Source: Proteobacteria bacterium UBA6921
GTDB taxonomy: Bacteria; Pseudomonadota; Gammaproteobacteria; SG8-11
DNA length: 21,536 nt
Reading direction: 5' to 3'
NCBI GenBank assembly: GCA_002450895.1
Contig: DKAR01000172.1
Location: 1 to 21,536 of the forward strand
Shown here: positions 1 through 7,647 of the stretch, piece after piece
How positions within the stretch are numbered: the stretch's first letter is position 1
How the letters are laid out: each line of letters begins with the position of its first letter
Translations under genes and position numbers: made by a program
The notes under the pieces: model-generated
Seen by the model: the letters and a program-made list of their open reading frames with translations, nothing else
Database searches by the model: none
Told to the model about the DNA's origin: nothing

Positions 1-972
1 GACCTGGCGCGCAGCCTGAACAAGGAAGTCAACCTTGAGCTGCAGGGTGAAGAGACCGATCTCGACAAGAACCTTGTCGAGGCGCTGGCGGATCCGCTGG
101 TGCACCTGGTGCGCAACGCAGTGGACCACGGGATTGAAAAGCCGGACGTGCGACGTGCGGCGGGAAAACCGGAAACCGGCGTCGTCCAGTTACATGCCTA
201 TCATCAGGGCGGAAATATCGTCATCGAAATCCGCGACGACGGCGGCGGTCTACCGAAAGACAAGATCCTTCAGAAAGCGCGCGATCGTGGCCTCGTCGCT
301 GCCGACGGCGTGCTAACCGACGAACAGATCTACGACCTGATCTTCATGCCCGGATTTTCAACCGCGGAACAGGTGAGCGATGTATCCGGCCGTGGCGTGG
401 GAATGGATGTCGTTCGAAAGAACATCAAGGCCCTTGGCGGTTCTGTCGAAGTGAAGTCCGAATCGGGAAAAGGCACGACGTTCACTATCCGCCTTGCGCT
501 TACCTTGGCAATTCTCGACGGACAGCTTGTGACGGTGGGCGATCAGGTTTACATCGTTCCGCTGGTGTCGATCGTCGAGACACTGCAAATCAAGAAAGAT
601 CTCATCAACGCAATCGCCGGGCGCGCGGAGCTGTACCGCCTGCGCGATGAGTACATCCCGGTCGTACGTTTGTACGACGTGCTCGGCATCGAGCCGAAGC
701 AGCGCGATCTCGAAAACGGCCTGCTGGTTGTCGTCGAAGGTGACGGACAGCGGATCGGAATGTTTGTCGACGACCTGCTGAACCAGCAACAGGTGGTCAT
801 CAAGAGCCTCGAATCCAACTTCAAGCGCATTCTCGGAATCTCCGGAGCAACGATTCTGGGCGACGGTACCGTGGCCCTGATCCTGGATATCTCAGGAATC
901 ATTCAGGCGTCGCGCACGAACAATCGAGGCAAGTCTGGCGGCAATGATTCCGCGCGCACGCGCGCGGCCTAG
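1..972 (+). CDS. cheA: Chemotaxis histidine kinase CheA, 3' part only
   Basis: CheA autophosphorylates in the receptor-CheW complex and passes phosphate to CheY and CheB. The reading frame is open from base 1, so the start, the Hpt domain and most of the dimerisation domain lie upstream; 323 residues remain. The ATPase domain shows the N box HLVRNAVDHGIE (about residues 35-46 of the fragment), the G1 box IRDDGGGL (about 77-84), the G2 box SGRGVGMDVV and the G3 box GKGTTFTI. The CheW-like P5 regulatory domain follows from about residue 178 (LDGQLVTVGDQVYIVPL) to near the end. The stop lies 13 nt before the cheW start, so the two are probably one operon. All visible catalytic boxes are intact. 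The identification is secure; only the missing N-terminus limits the annotation. Confidence 0.97.
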   Translation, partial: DLARSLNKEVNLELQGEETDLDKNLVEALADPLVHLVRNAVDHGIEKPDVRRAAGKPETGVVQLHAYHQGGNIVIEIRDDGGGLPKDKILQKARDRGLVAADGVLTDEQIYDLIFMPGFSTAEQVSDVSGRGVGMDVVRKNIKALGGSVEVKSESGKGTTFTIRLALTLAILDGQLVTVGDQVYIVPLVSIVETLQIKKDLINAIAGRAELYRLRDEYIPVVRLYDVLGIEPKQRDLENGLLVVVEGDGQRIGMFVDDLLNQQQVVIKSLESNFKRILGISGATILGDGTVALILDISGIIQASRTNNRGKSGGNDSARTRAA

Positions 973-980
973 GAGGAGGA
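971..980 (+). promoter_or_regulatory. Strong ribosome binding site of the first cheW
   Basis: AGGAGGAGGA ends 5 nt before ATG at 986. It overlaps the cheA stop codon TAG and decides the cheW start in favour of 986 rather than the in-frame ATG at 944, which lies inside cheA and would add a basic, non-CheW-like extension. Confidence 0.85.
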
Positions 981-985
981 AACAG

Positions 986-1522
986 ATGGGCGCGGCACAA
1001 CCGTTAGGCACAACAGCAACCCAGGCGGCCGATGCAAGCGGCGCGTTTGAGGTTAATGCAAACTCCGATCAGTACCTGACCTTCATCCTGAACGGCGAAG
1101 AATATGGCGTGGATATTCTGCGTGTGCAGGAAATCAAGGGTTGGGATGGAGCGACGCCGATTCCCAACACCCCCGACTATGTCCGGGGCGTGATCAATCT
1201 GCGCGGCACGATCGTTCCCATCATCGATTTGCGCGCGCGATTCGGGTTGGAGCGCATTGCCTATGGACCAACGACGGTCGTGGTCGTTCTGAAAGTCATC
1301 AACAAGAACAACAACAGCCGAACAATGGGGATTGTCGTCGACGCCGTATCCGAGGTTTACAACGTCGCCCAGCAGGACCTGAAACCGGCACCGGAATTCG
1401 GCGGGACCGTTCGGGTCGATTTTGTTCGCGGCCTCGCGACGGTGGACAAGAAGATGGTGATCATTCTCGCGATCGATGAGTTGCTCAACTCCGACGCGAT
1501 GTCGATAGGTGCAGCGGAATAA
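986..1522 (+). CDS. cheW: Chemotaxis adaptor CheW, copy 1
   Basis: CheW is the cytoplasmic SH3-like scaffold that links receptors to the CheA P5 domain. The 178-residue product has a variable N-terminus of about 30 residues and then one CheW domain: YLTFILNGEEYGVDILRVQE, the signature NTPDYVRGVINLRGTIVPIIDLRARFG, and MGIVVDAVSEVYNV. The start at 986 is chosen for its very strong ribosome binding site just after cheA. The gene sits between cheA and the chemoreceptor gene. It is nearly the same protein as the second cheW at 7648: the cores differ at only scattered positions, and the unique parts are the N-terminus, a short N/K-rich loop (NKNNNSRT against NDKSRI) and the last ten or so residues. 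Confidence 0.97.
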   Translation: MGAAQPLGTTATQAADASGAFEVNANSDQYLTFILNGEEYGVDILRVQEIKGWDGATPIPNTPDYVRGVINLRGTIVPIIDLRARFGLERIAYGPTTVVVVLKVINKNNNSRTMGIVVDAVSEVYNVAQQDLKPAPEFGGTVRVDFVRGLATVDKKMVIILAIDELLNSDAMSIGAAE

Positions 1523-1595
1523 AAGTTCTGTCAGGTGTCAGCTCGGCAGACTGTCCGGCGGACGTAACGAAAAAACTTGAGTGGAGATGAAACAA

Positions 1596-4430
1596 ATGTC
1601 TTACGGAAATCAGAAAACAGGGGGAGCCCTGAATGTCGATCTGCTGGAGCAGACGTTCCAGGCGCTGGCGCCGCAGGGCGCTGAGCTGGTTCGTCGATTC
1701 TACGACGAGCTTTTTCGCCGTCATCCGGACGTGGTGCCGATGTTCGCCAACACGACGAAGGAAGAGCAGCAGAAAAAACTGCTTTCCGCTCTCGCGCTTG
1801 TCGTCAATAACCTGCGCAAGCCCGATGTCCTGGGCAAGGCCCTGCGCGAACTCGGTCAGCGCCACAAGGGATACGGCGCAATCGCGCCTCACTACGACGC
1901 TGTCGCGGCGACTCTGCTCGACGTAATGGCAGAAATGGCAGGACCGCTTTGGACTTCAGAAGTACATCAGGCGTGGAGCGATGCGCTCCGCGCGGTCGCA
2001 ACTCAAATGCTCGGTGCCTATGCGCGCCAGGAGGATCAAAAAGTGTCGTCAAACAATGTTGGTTCAGGCGCGAGCGAGGATCTGGTAGAGCTGCGCAAAA
2101 TGCACACCGCCGTCGATGGCGCGATGACCGCAATTATGATGGTCGATCGCAATCTGACGGTGACCTACGCGAACAAGTCCACGATTGCCCTGCTGAAGAA
2201 GCACGAAGCGACGCTGCGTTCCCTGTATCCGTCATTCAGCGCGGACAGGCTGGTCGGTACATGCATCGACATGTTCCACAAGAATCCGGCGCATCAGCGT
2301 AATCTGCTGAGCGATCCGTCGCGTCTACCCTATTCCACTGACATTCAGGTCGGTCCGCTGGTGTTTCGAATCAATGTGACCGCCTTGCGGGACGATCGCG
2401 GCAACTACGTGGGCAATAACCTGGAGTGGTCCGACGCGACTGAGATGCGCGCGAAGGAAAACGAGGTCACGCGCATTCGCGGTGCCGTCGACGGTGCAAT
2501 GACCGCGATCATGATGGTCGATCGGAACCTGACGGTGACCTACGCGAACACGTCAACGATTGAACTGCTGACCAAGCACCAGGCAACGCTTCGCTCGCTG
2601 TATCCCGGCTTCGATGCCAGCAAGATCGTGGGCCAATGCATCGACCAGTTTCATGCGAATCCGGCGCACCAGCGCAAGCTGTTGGCTGATCCGAACAACC
2701 TCCCGTACAAGACGGACATCCAGGTCGGTCCGCTGACGATGAGCCTGAACGTTACGGCAATCAAGGACGTTTCCGGAAATTACGTCGGAAACTGCCTCGA
2801 ATGGTCGGACGTGACGGAAGTGCGCCGCAAGGAACTCGACGTGGCGCGGTTGCAGTCTGCCGTAAACGGCGCTCAGACAAACCTGATGCTGTGCGACGAA
2901 AATCTGAACATTACTTACGTCAATCCGGCCGTCGTCGAGATGCTGCTGCGTCGCGAAGCCGAATTGCGCAGGGTCTTCCCCGGTTTTGATGCGCGGAACC
3001 TGGTCGGCAAGTGCATCGACATGTTCCACAAGAATCCCGCCCATCAGCGCGCACTGTTGAAGGACAAGTCGCGTCTGCCCGCCAAGGCGGAAATCAAGGT
3101 TGCGGAACTCGAGTTTGAAGTCAACGCCACCATGGTCACCGGTCCCAAAGGCGAGTACATGGGCAATATGGTCGAGTGGCGCGATATTACGGAACAGAAG
3201 GATGCGCAACGCCAGATCGAGCGCCTGATTGCCGCGGCGATTGCCGGCAAGCTGGATCAACGCATTGATGCGTCACATTACCAGGGCTTCATGCGCACGT
3301 TGGGTGATGGCGTCAACAAGCTGATGAACACGGTTGTTGATCCCATTACAGAGTCCACGCGGGTGATCAAAGCGCTTGCCGACGGCAAGCTGACCGAGCG
3401 TATGACGGGTGAGTATCAGGGTGAGTTCGCGGCAATGCGCGACGCCATGAATACCTCGATGACGAATTTGTTCGATATGGTCGGCAAGATTCTCGACGGC
3501 TCGGCGAGCATCAGCTCGGGCGCAAGCGAAATTGCGCAAGGTAACGCGGATCTGAGTCAGCGTACCGAAGAGCAGGCCTCTTCTCTGGAAGAGACCGCGT
3601 CGTCGATGGAGGAAATGACGGGTACGGTGAAACAGAACGCAGACAACGCGCGCCAGGCCAATCAGTTGGCCGCGGATGCTCGCAAGCAAGCCGAGCAGGG
3701 TGGTCAAGTCGTTGGTAACGCAATTACCGCGATGGGCGCAATCAACCAGAGCAGCAAGAAGATTGCGGACATTATCGGCGTCATCGACGAAATCGCCTTC
3801 CAGACCAACCTGCTGGCGTTGAACGCCGCAGTCGAAGCGGCGCGTGCCGGTGAACAGGGCCGCGGGTTTGCCGTTGTCGCGACCGAAGTTCGCAACCTGG
3901 CACAGCGCAGTGCGGCGGCAGCGAAAGAAATCAAATCGCTGATCAAAGACAGCGTCGAGAAGGTTGACGAAGGCAGCAAGCTAGTGAACGACTCCGGCAA
4001 GACACTGACCGAGATTGTGAATGCGGTGAAGAAAGTCAGCGACATCATTGCGGAGATTGCCGCAGCGAGCCAGGAACAGTCCTCCGGTATCGAGCAGGTG
4101 AACAAAGCCATCATGCAGATGGACGAAGTGACGCAGCAGAACGCCGCGCTGGTTGAAGAAGCGTCGGCAGCAAGCGAAGCGATGAACGAGCAGGCCAAGT
4201 CGCTGAGCGAACTGATGACGTTCTTCGACATCGGCAATCAGAAGCGCGCTTCCGGCGTGCCCGAACGCGCCAGTGCCCGCCCGGTTCAGGCGGCACCACG
4301 CGCACCGACCCGACGTGAGCGTGCTGCTGCACCCGCAGCGGCGCCTACCGCACCGCGTGCAACGCGGGCCCGTGCTGGCAATGCAGGCAATGCGCCTGCC
4401 AAGCAAGACGGAGAGTGGGACGAGTTTTAG
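1596..4430 (+). CDS. Soluble globin-PAS-PAS-PAS-HAMP methyl-accepting chemotaxis receptor (Aer2-like)
   Basis: A 944-residue chemoreceptor without a membrane segment, probably a cytoplasmic gas or redox sensor feeding CheA. Residues 12-142 resemble the Vitreoscilla haemoglobin/flavohaemoglobin globin: FYDELFRRHPDVVPMF gives Tyr36 at B10 and Phe50 at CD1, and GQRHKGYG gives His90 as the likely proximal heme ligand. Three PAS repeats of exactly 125 residues begin at 169, 294 and 419. Each carries FHxNPAHQR and a late EW(S/R)D motif, as in the heme PAS of Aer2. A HAMP-like stretch (about 545-635) leads to the signalling hairpin with EIAFQTNLLALNAAVEAARA from residue 732. An Ala/Arg/Pro-rich linker ends in EWDEF, a CheR-tethering pentapeptide. 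ATG 1596 is preferred because GGAG lies 9 nt upstream; GTG 1581 and ATG 1587 overlap that site. Receptor identity is certain; heme binding is inferred. Confidence 0.95.
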   Translation: MSYGNQKTGGALNVDLLEQTFQALAPQGAELVRRFYDELFRRHPDVVPMFANTTKEEQQKKLLSALALVVNNLRKPDVLGKALRELGQRHKGYGAIAPHYDAVAATLLDVMAEMAGPLWTSEVHQAWSDALRAVATQMLGAYARQEDQKVSSNNVGSGASEDLVELRKMHTAVDGAMTAIMMVDRNLTVTYANKSTIALLKKHEATLRSLYPSFSADRLVGTCIDMFHKNPAHQRNLLSDPSRLPYSTDIQVGPLVFRINVTALRDDRGNYVGNNLEWSDATEMRAKENEVTRIRGAVDGAMTAIMMVDRNLTVTYANTSTIELLTKHQATLRSLYPGFDASKIVGQCIDQFHANPAHQRKLLADPNNLPYKTDIQVGPLTMSLNVTAIKDVSGNYVGNCLEWSDVTEVRRKELDVARLQSAVNGAQTNLMLCDENLNITYVNPAVVEMLLRREAELRRVFPGFDARNLVGKCIDMFHKNPAHQRALLKDKSRLPAKAEIKVAELEFEVNATMVTGPKGEYMGNMVEWRDITEQKDAQRQIERLIAAAIAGKLDQRIDASHYQGFMRTLGDGVNKLMNTVVDPITESTRVIKALADGKLTERMTGEYQGEFAAMRDAMNTSMTNLFDMVGKILDGSASISSGASEIAQGNADLSQRTEEQASSLEETASSMEEMTGTVKQNADNARQANQLAADARKQAEQGGQVVGNAITAMGAINQSSKKIADIIGVIDEIAFQTNLLALNAAVEAARAGEQGRGFAVVATEVRNLAQRSAAAAKEIKSLIKDSVEKVDEGSKLVNDSGKTLTEIVNAVKKVSDIIAEIAAASQEQSSGIEQVNKAIMQMDEVTQQNAALVEEASAASEAMNEQAKSLSELMTFFDIGNQKRASGVPERASARPVQAAPRAPTRRERAAAPAAAPTAPRATRARAGNAGNAPAKQDGEWDEF
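2100..3224 (+). repeat. Three in-frame tandem repeats of 375 bp encoding the PAS domains
   Basis: The units start at 2100, 2475 and 2850 and are each 375 bp (125 codons) with no insertion or deletion between them. Units 1 and 2 are close even at DNA level (both encode the run AVDGAMTAIMMVDRNLTVTY). Unit 3 is more diverged (AVNGAQTNLMLCDENLNITY). This suggests an old duplication followed by a more recent one. Confidence 0.9.
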
Positions 4431-4440
4431 TCGAACCGGA

Positions 4441-4458
4441 CCCGGCAGAAATGCCGGG
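4441..4458 (+). other. Hairpin with GAAA tetraloop after the receptor gene
   Basis: CCCGGCA and TGCCGGG form a perfect 7-bp stem around a GAAA loop, 10 nt after the receptor stop codon. No T-run follows. It may stabilise the 3' end of the mRNA or act with the second hairpin just downstream. Confidence 0.6.
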
Positions 4459-4466
4459 GCATGAAC

Positions 4467-4496
4467 CCGGGCGGTGAAGTCTCGCCGCCCGGTTTT
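4467..4496 (+). terminator. Probable Rho-independent terminator after the receptor gene
   Basis: CCGGGCGG (4467-4474) pairs perfectly with CCGCCCGG (4485-4492) around a 10-nt loop and is followed by TTTT. The T-run is short, so termination may be partial. It lies in the 267-nt gap between the receptor and cheR; no clear promoter was seen in the rest of that gap. Confidence 0.65.
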
Positions 4497-4697
4497 CAAT
4501 TCAAGAAAGACCAAGAAAGGGCGTTCGCGCTGCAGTCGATTCCATTCTGGCCGAAATCCATCAGGACGGGACACGGAATCGAAATTGGTGCCGAGCGTGA
4601 GGTGTGGAGTAATTTCAGTTTGTTGATGAGATTGTTCCGGCCACGATTCCGATCGAAATCCAATCGACTGATGAGCTTCCTGCAAGACTGAACGCCG

Positions 4698-5591
4698 ATG
4701 AAGCAAGAACGTGTAGGCAACGTGATCGCACTGCCTGAATCGACGGATGAGCGGGAGCGCGAATTCAATTACACCGATGCGGACTTTGAACGCGTCAGTG
4801 CCATGGTTTACCGAAGTGTCGGAATCCGTCTCACCGAAGCAAAACGCGATCTGGTTTACGGCCGCCTGGCGCGCCGCATTCGTCATTTACGGCTGAACTC
4901 ATTTCGGGACTATCTTGACTATGTCGAAGAACATCCGAAAGAGGAATTCACCGAATTCATTAATTCCATCACGACGAATCTCACTTCGTTTTTTCGCGAG
5001 CGGCACCACTTTGACATGTTGCGCGCAGAGGTCTTTCCAAAGCTGATGCGCACGCGCAGTGCGTCACGGCGCATCAGGATCTGGTCCGCGGGGTGCTCCA
5101 CAGGTGAGGAGCCGTATTCACTGGCCATGACGGTCGCAAGCGCATTTCCCGCCGGATCCGGCTGGGACGTAAAGATTCTCGCGACGGACCTGGATACCCA
5201 TGTCCTTGAACATGCGCGCGCCGGGATTTACACCGAAGAACGTGTGAGCCAGTTGCCGTCGGAAGTCCGTCAACAGTGGATTCGGCGAGGCCGCGGCGAA
5301 CACGCGGGCAAGGTTCGCATCGCGCCCGAAATCCAGCAGATGGTGACCTTCAACCAGCTCAACCTGATGGAGGCCTGGCCCATGCGTGGGCCAATGGACA
5401 TCATCTTTTGCCGAAATGTCGTGATCTATTTTGACAAGCAAACGCAATCGCGACTGTTCGATCGATTCGCCGATATTTTGGCCGATGACGGACATCTTTT
5501 TGTAGGTCATTCCGAAACTCTGTATCGCGTGACTGAGCGATTTGAGTTGATCGGGCAGACGGTCTACAAAAAGGTCGGAGTCGGGAAATGA
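4698..5591 (+). CDS. cheR: Chemotaxis protein methyltransferase CheR
   Basis: CheR transfers methyl groups from S-adenosylmethionine to receptor glutamates, the adaptation step opposed by CheB. The 297-residue product has the N-terminal helical CheR domain (about 25-95, ending NSITTNLTSFFRE) and then the methyltransferase fold with the SAM loop IWSAGCSTGEEPYSLAM. The later motifs ILATDLDTHVLEHARAGIY, FCRNVVIYFD and GHLFVGHSETL are also present. The beta-subdomain loop (RGRGEHAGKVRIAPEI) can be aligned without gaps to the corresponding E. coli loop. This fits a pentapeptide-dependent CheR, and the upstream receptor ends in a matching EWDEF tail. The ribosome binding site is weak. The stop codon overlaps the cheD start (ATGA), so cheR and cheD are probably translationally coupled. 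Confidence 0.97.
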   Translation: MKQERVGNVIALPESTDEREREFNYTDADFERVSAMVYRSVGIRLTEAKRDLVYGRLARRIRHLRLNSFRDYLDYVEEHPKEEFTEFINSITTNLTSFFRERHHFDMLRAEVFPKLMRTRSASRRIRIWSAGCSTGEEPYSLAMTVASAFPAGSGWDVKILATDLDTHVLEHARAGIYTEERVSQLPSEVRQQWIRRGRGEHAGKVRIAPEIQQMVTFNQLNLMEAWPMRGPMDIIFCRNVVIYFDKQTQSRLFDRFADILADDGHLFVGHSETLYRVTERFELIGQTVYKKVGVGK

Positions 5592-6235
5592 TCGGAACAC
5601 TCCGGCGGTCACGCGAAAATCTGCCCCGGGCACTGCCGCAGTTCGGGCACATCAATCGCTTCTGGGATCAAAACAGCCAGATCTGCATGGCGAAGATCCT
5701 GCCCGGCGAATATTACGTGACTCTAAGTGGAGAAGCGGTCGCGACCGTACTTGGGTCCTGTATCTCCGCCTGCATTCGGGATCGCCAGCTTGGCATTGGG
5801 GGAATGAACCACTTCATGCTCCCGGCAAATCGCGGTTCAACGAGTGGCGGCAGCCAGATGCTTCCCAGTGATGCGAACCGTTACGGCAACCATGCGATGG
5901 AATCGTTGATCAACGATATCTTGAAGTCCGGTGGGCGGCGCGAGCATCTTGAGGTCAAGATCGTGGGCGGCGGTCGAATTCTGGAGAATATGACGAACAT
6001 CGGCCAGATGAATATCGATTTCGTGCGCACCTACATCAAGACAGAACGCTTGCAGCTGATTGGTGAGGACGTGGGAGATATCTTCCCGCGCAAAGTTATC
6101 TACTTTCCGGCAGAAGGCACCGTGCGGGTCAAGAAGCTGCGCACGTTGCACAACAGTACGATCATTGAGCGTGAAACAAACTACCAGCACGCGCTGGAAG
6201 TCGAAAAAGTCGAGGGCGAAGTCGAATTGTTCTAG
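5588..6235 (+). CDS. cheD: Chemoreceptor glutamine deamidase CheD
   Basis: CheD deamidates specific receptor glutamines and tunes adaptation. The 215-residue product contains NRFWDQ and AKILPGEYYVTLSGEAVATV, then the catalytic LGSCISACIRD (Cys58) and GIGGMNHFMLP (His75), and later VKIVGGG and IGQMNIDFV. The start is the ATG that overlaps the cheR stop by 4 nt. It gives about 34 residues before AKILPGEYYVT, which suits family members that carry an NRYWD-like N-terminal segment. A shorter start at the internal Met34 would remove that conserved segment and is less likely. CheB follows after 62 nt. Both catalytic residues are present, so activity is expected. Confidence 0.95.
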   Translation: MIGTLRRSRENLPRALPQFGHINRFWDQNSQICMAKILPGEYYVTLSGEAVATVLGSCISACIRDRQLGIGGMNHFMLPANRGSTSGGSQMLPSDANRYGNHAMESLINDILKSGGRREHLEVKIVGGGRILENMTNIGQMNIDFVRTYIKTERLQLIGEDVGDIFPRKVIYFPAEGTVRVKKLRTLHNSTIIERETNYQHALEVEKVEGEVELF

Positions 6236-6297
6236 CCACCGGTCGCGCGAGATCAAGACGGGCGCGCGTGAAATGAATTGGAATAGCGAAGCATAAA

Positions 6298-7371
6298 GTG
6301 GGAAAAACGCGAGTACTCATCATTGATGATTCGGCACTGGTTCGCCAGTTGCTGACGGAAATTCTTTCCGCCGATCCGGGTCTCGAAATTGTCGGTGCCG
6401 CTCCGGATCCCTATATTGCGCGCGAAAAGATCAAGGAGCTGCGTCCTGATGTGCTCACGCTGGACGTCGAAATGCCCAAGATGGACGGTGTCACGTTTCT
6501 TCGCAATCTGATGCGGCTGCATCCTATGCCCGTGGTCATGGTCTCGTCACTGACGGAAGCCGGGGCAGATGTAACATTGCAGGCGCTGGAACTGGGCGCC
6601 GTGGACTTCGTAACGAAACCGAAGATCGACGTAAGCCACGGACTTGAGGAATATGCGGAGGAAATTCGCGCGAAAGTAAAAGTGGCGGCGGGTGCGCGCG
6701 TTCGCGCCTACAGTGGACCGTCGACAGCCACGCCCGAAGTTGTCCCGAAATACAGCGCGGATGCGGTGCTCTCGAAAAAATCAGGTCCGAAGCACCTGAA
6801 GACGACCGAACAGGTCCTGGCCATTGGAGCGTCCACCGGAGGCACCGAGGCAATCAAGGAAGTGTTGATGCGTCTCCCGGCGTCCGCGCCGGGAACAGTG
6901 ATCACGCAGCATATTCCGGAAGCCTTCAGCAAACCGTTTGCTGCGCGCATGAACGGCATTTCCGCGATGAAGGTCAGCGAGGCGCAGGACGGCGAGCAGA
7001 TACTACATGGTCACGTCTACATTGCCCCGGGCGGCCTGCATCTTTATGTCGAGCGCAGTGGCGCCAGATACATGTGCAGGCTGAGTGACGGGCCTCCGGT
7101 GAATCGTCATCGCCCGAGCGTGGATGTGCTGTTCCGTTCTGTCGCGCAAAGTGTTGGTCCGAATGCCATCGGCGTGATCCTGACCGGAATGGGGGACGAC
7201 GGGGCGCGTGGCATGAAGGAAATGAAGGACGCCGGTGCCCAGACGATTGCCCAGGATGAACGGACGAGTGTCGTTTGGGGAATGCCGGGGGAAGCCGTCA
7301 AGCATGGCGGAGTCGATGAAATCTGCCCGCTCGAAGAAATCGCAGAAAGAATTGCTGCCAAGGTCCGCTGA
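6298..7371 (+). CDS. cheB: Chemotaxis response regulator / methylesterase CheB
   Basis: CheB removes methyl groups from receptors when phosphorylated by CheA. The 357-residue product has an N-terminal receiver (about 4-122: VLIIDDSALVRQ, phospho-acceptor Asp56 in LDVEMPKMDG, FVTKP), a linker, and the C-terminal methylesterase from about 170. The catalytic triad is visible: Ser179 in AIGASTGGTEAI, His205 in TQHIPEAF and Asp301 in TGMGDDGARG. The start is GTG 6298, since an in-frame stop lies at 6274-6276 and no ATG lies between. The sequence before it has only a weak ribosome binding site (GAAG), so expression may be low or coupled to upstream translation. It closes the cheR-cheD-cheB adaptation set. 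Confidence 0.96.
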   Translation: MGKTRVLIIDDSALVRQLLTEILSADPGLEIVGAAPDPYIAREKIKELRPDVLTLDVEMPKMDGVTFLRNLMRLHPMPVVMVSSLTEAGADVTLQALELGAVDFVTKPKIDVSHGLEEYAEEIRAKVKVAAGARVRAYSGPSTATPEVVPKYSADAVLSKKSGPKHLKTTEQVLAIGASTGGTEAIKEVLMRLPASAPGTVITQHIPEAFSKPFAARMNGISAMKVSEAQDGEQILHGHVYIAPGGLHLYVERSGARYMCRLSDGPPVNRHRPSVDVLFRSVAQSVGPNAIGVILTGMGDDGARGMKEMKDAGAQTIAQDERTSVVWGMPGEAVKHGGVDEICPLEEIAERIAAKVR

Positions 7372-7478
7372 GCCGCCGCGCCCGGACTCTCTGCAATTCA
7401 GTCGCTTGCGGGCGGTTACCGGGCGAGGGCCGGTGAAAAGATGAGAAAAAACACTCGAAAAAAAGCTGTGACCACCGA

Positions 7479-7506
7479 TCAAGACACTTTTCAGATCCTC
7501 CGATAA
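7479..7506 (+). promoter_or_regulatory. Candidate sigma-28 (FliA) promoter before the second cheW
   Basis: TCAAG (7479-7483) is followed after 15 nt by TCCGATAA (7499-7506), seven of eight matches to the sigma-28 -10 element GCCGATAA. The spacing is one longer than in the two better examples at 8451 and 18183. It lies in the 276-nt gap after cheB, about 140 nt before the cheW start at 7648. I see nothing else convincing in that gap. Confidence 0.5.
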
Positions 7507-7647
7507 GGACAATGCGCGTCGCAAAGTTCGTGTTGCGACAGACACTTTGACGGGTGCGGCCAATCGCGCGGCGAGGCCTGGCGCCGGCATGAACACGAAA
7601 ATGGCCCAAGTTGGTATTGACGGGAACTGCAGAGGACACGTTGCGAT

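Noticed and set aside
944..985. Upstream in-frame ATG for cheW copy 1
   Set aside because: It lies inside cheA, encodes an Arg-rich run unlike CheW, and the very strong ribosome binding site points to 986.
1581..1595. GTG 1581 or ATG 1587 as the receptor start
   Set aside because: They overlap the GGAG that is well placed for ATG 1596; nothing upstream serves them.
2553..3260. A 235-codon - strand frame opposite the PAS repeats
   Set aside because: It mirrors the codon pattern of the repeated PAS region and has no independent coding evidence.
4497..4697. Possible promoter or small gene between the receptor terminator and cheR
   Set aside because: A TCAAG at 4501 lacks a correctly spaced -10, no sigma-54 site fits, and the short frame at 4461-4691 has no ribosome binding site or family match.
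3981..4886. A 301-codon open frame on the - strand across the receptor end and cheR start
   Set aside because: It covers two real genes and the terminator, with shadow-like composition and no recognisable domain.
6318..6330. FNR-like palindrome ATCATTGATGAT
   Set aside because: It lies inside cheB codons for the conserved IIDD motif and does not match TTGAT-N4-ATCAA.
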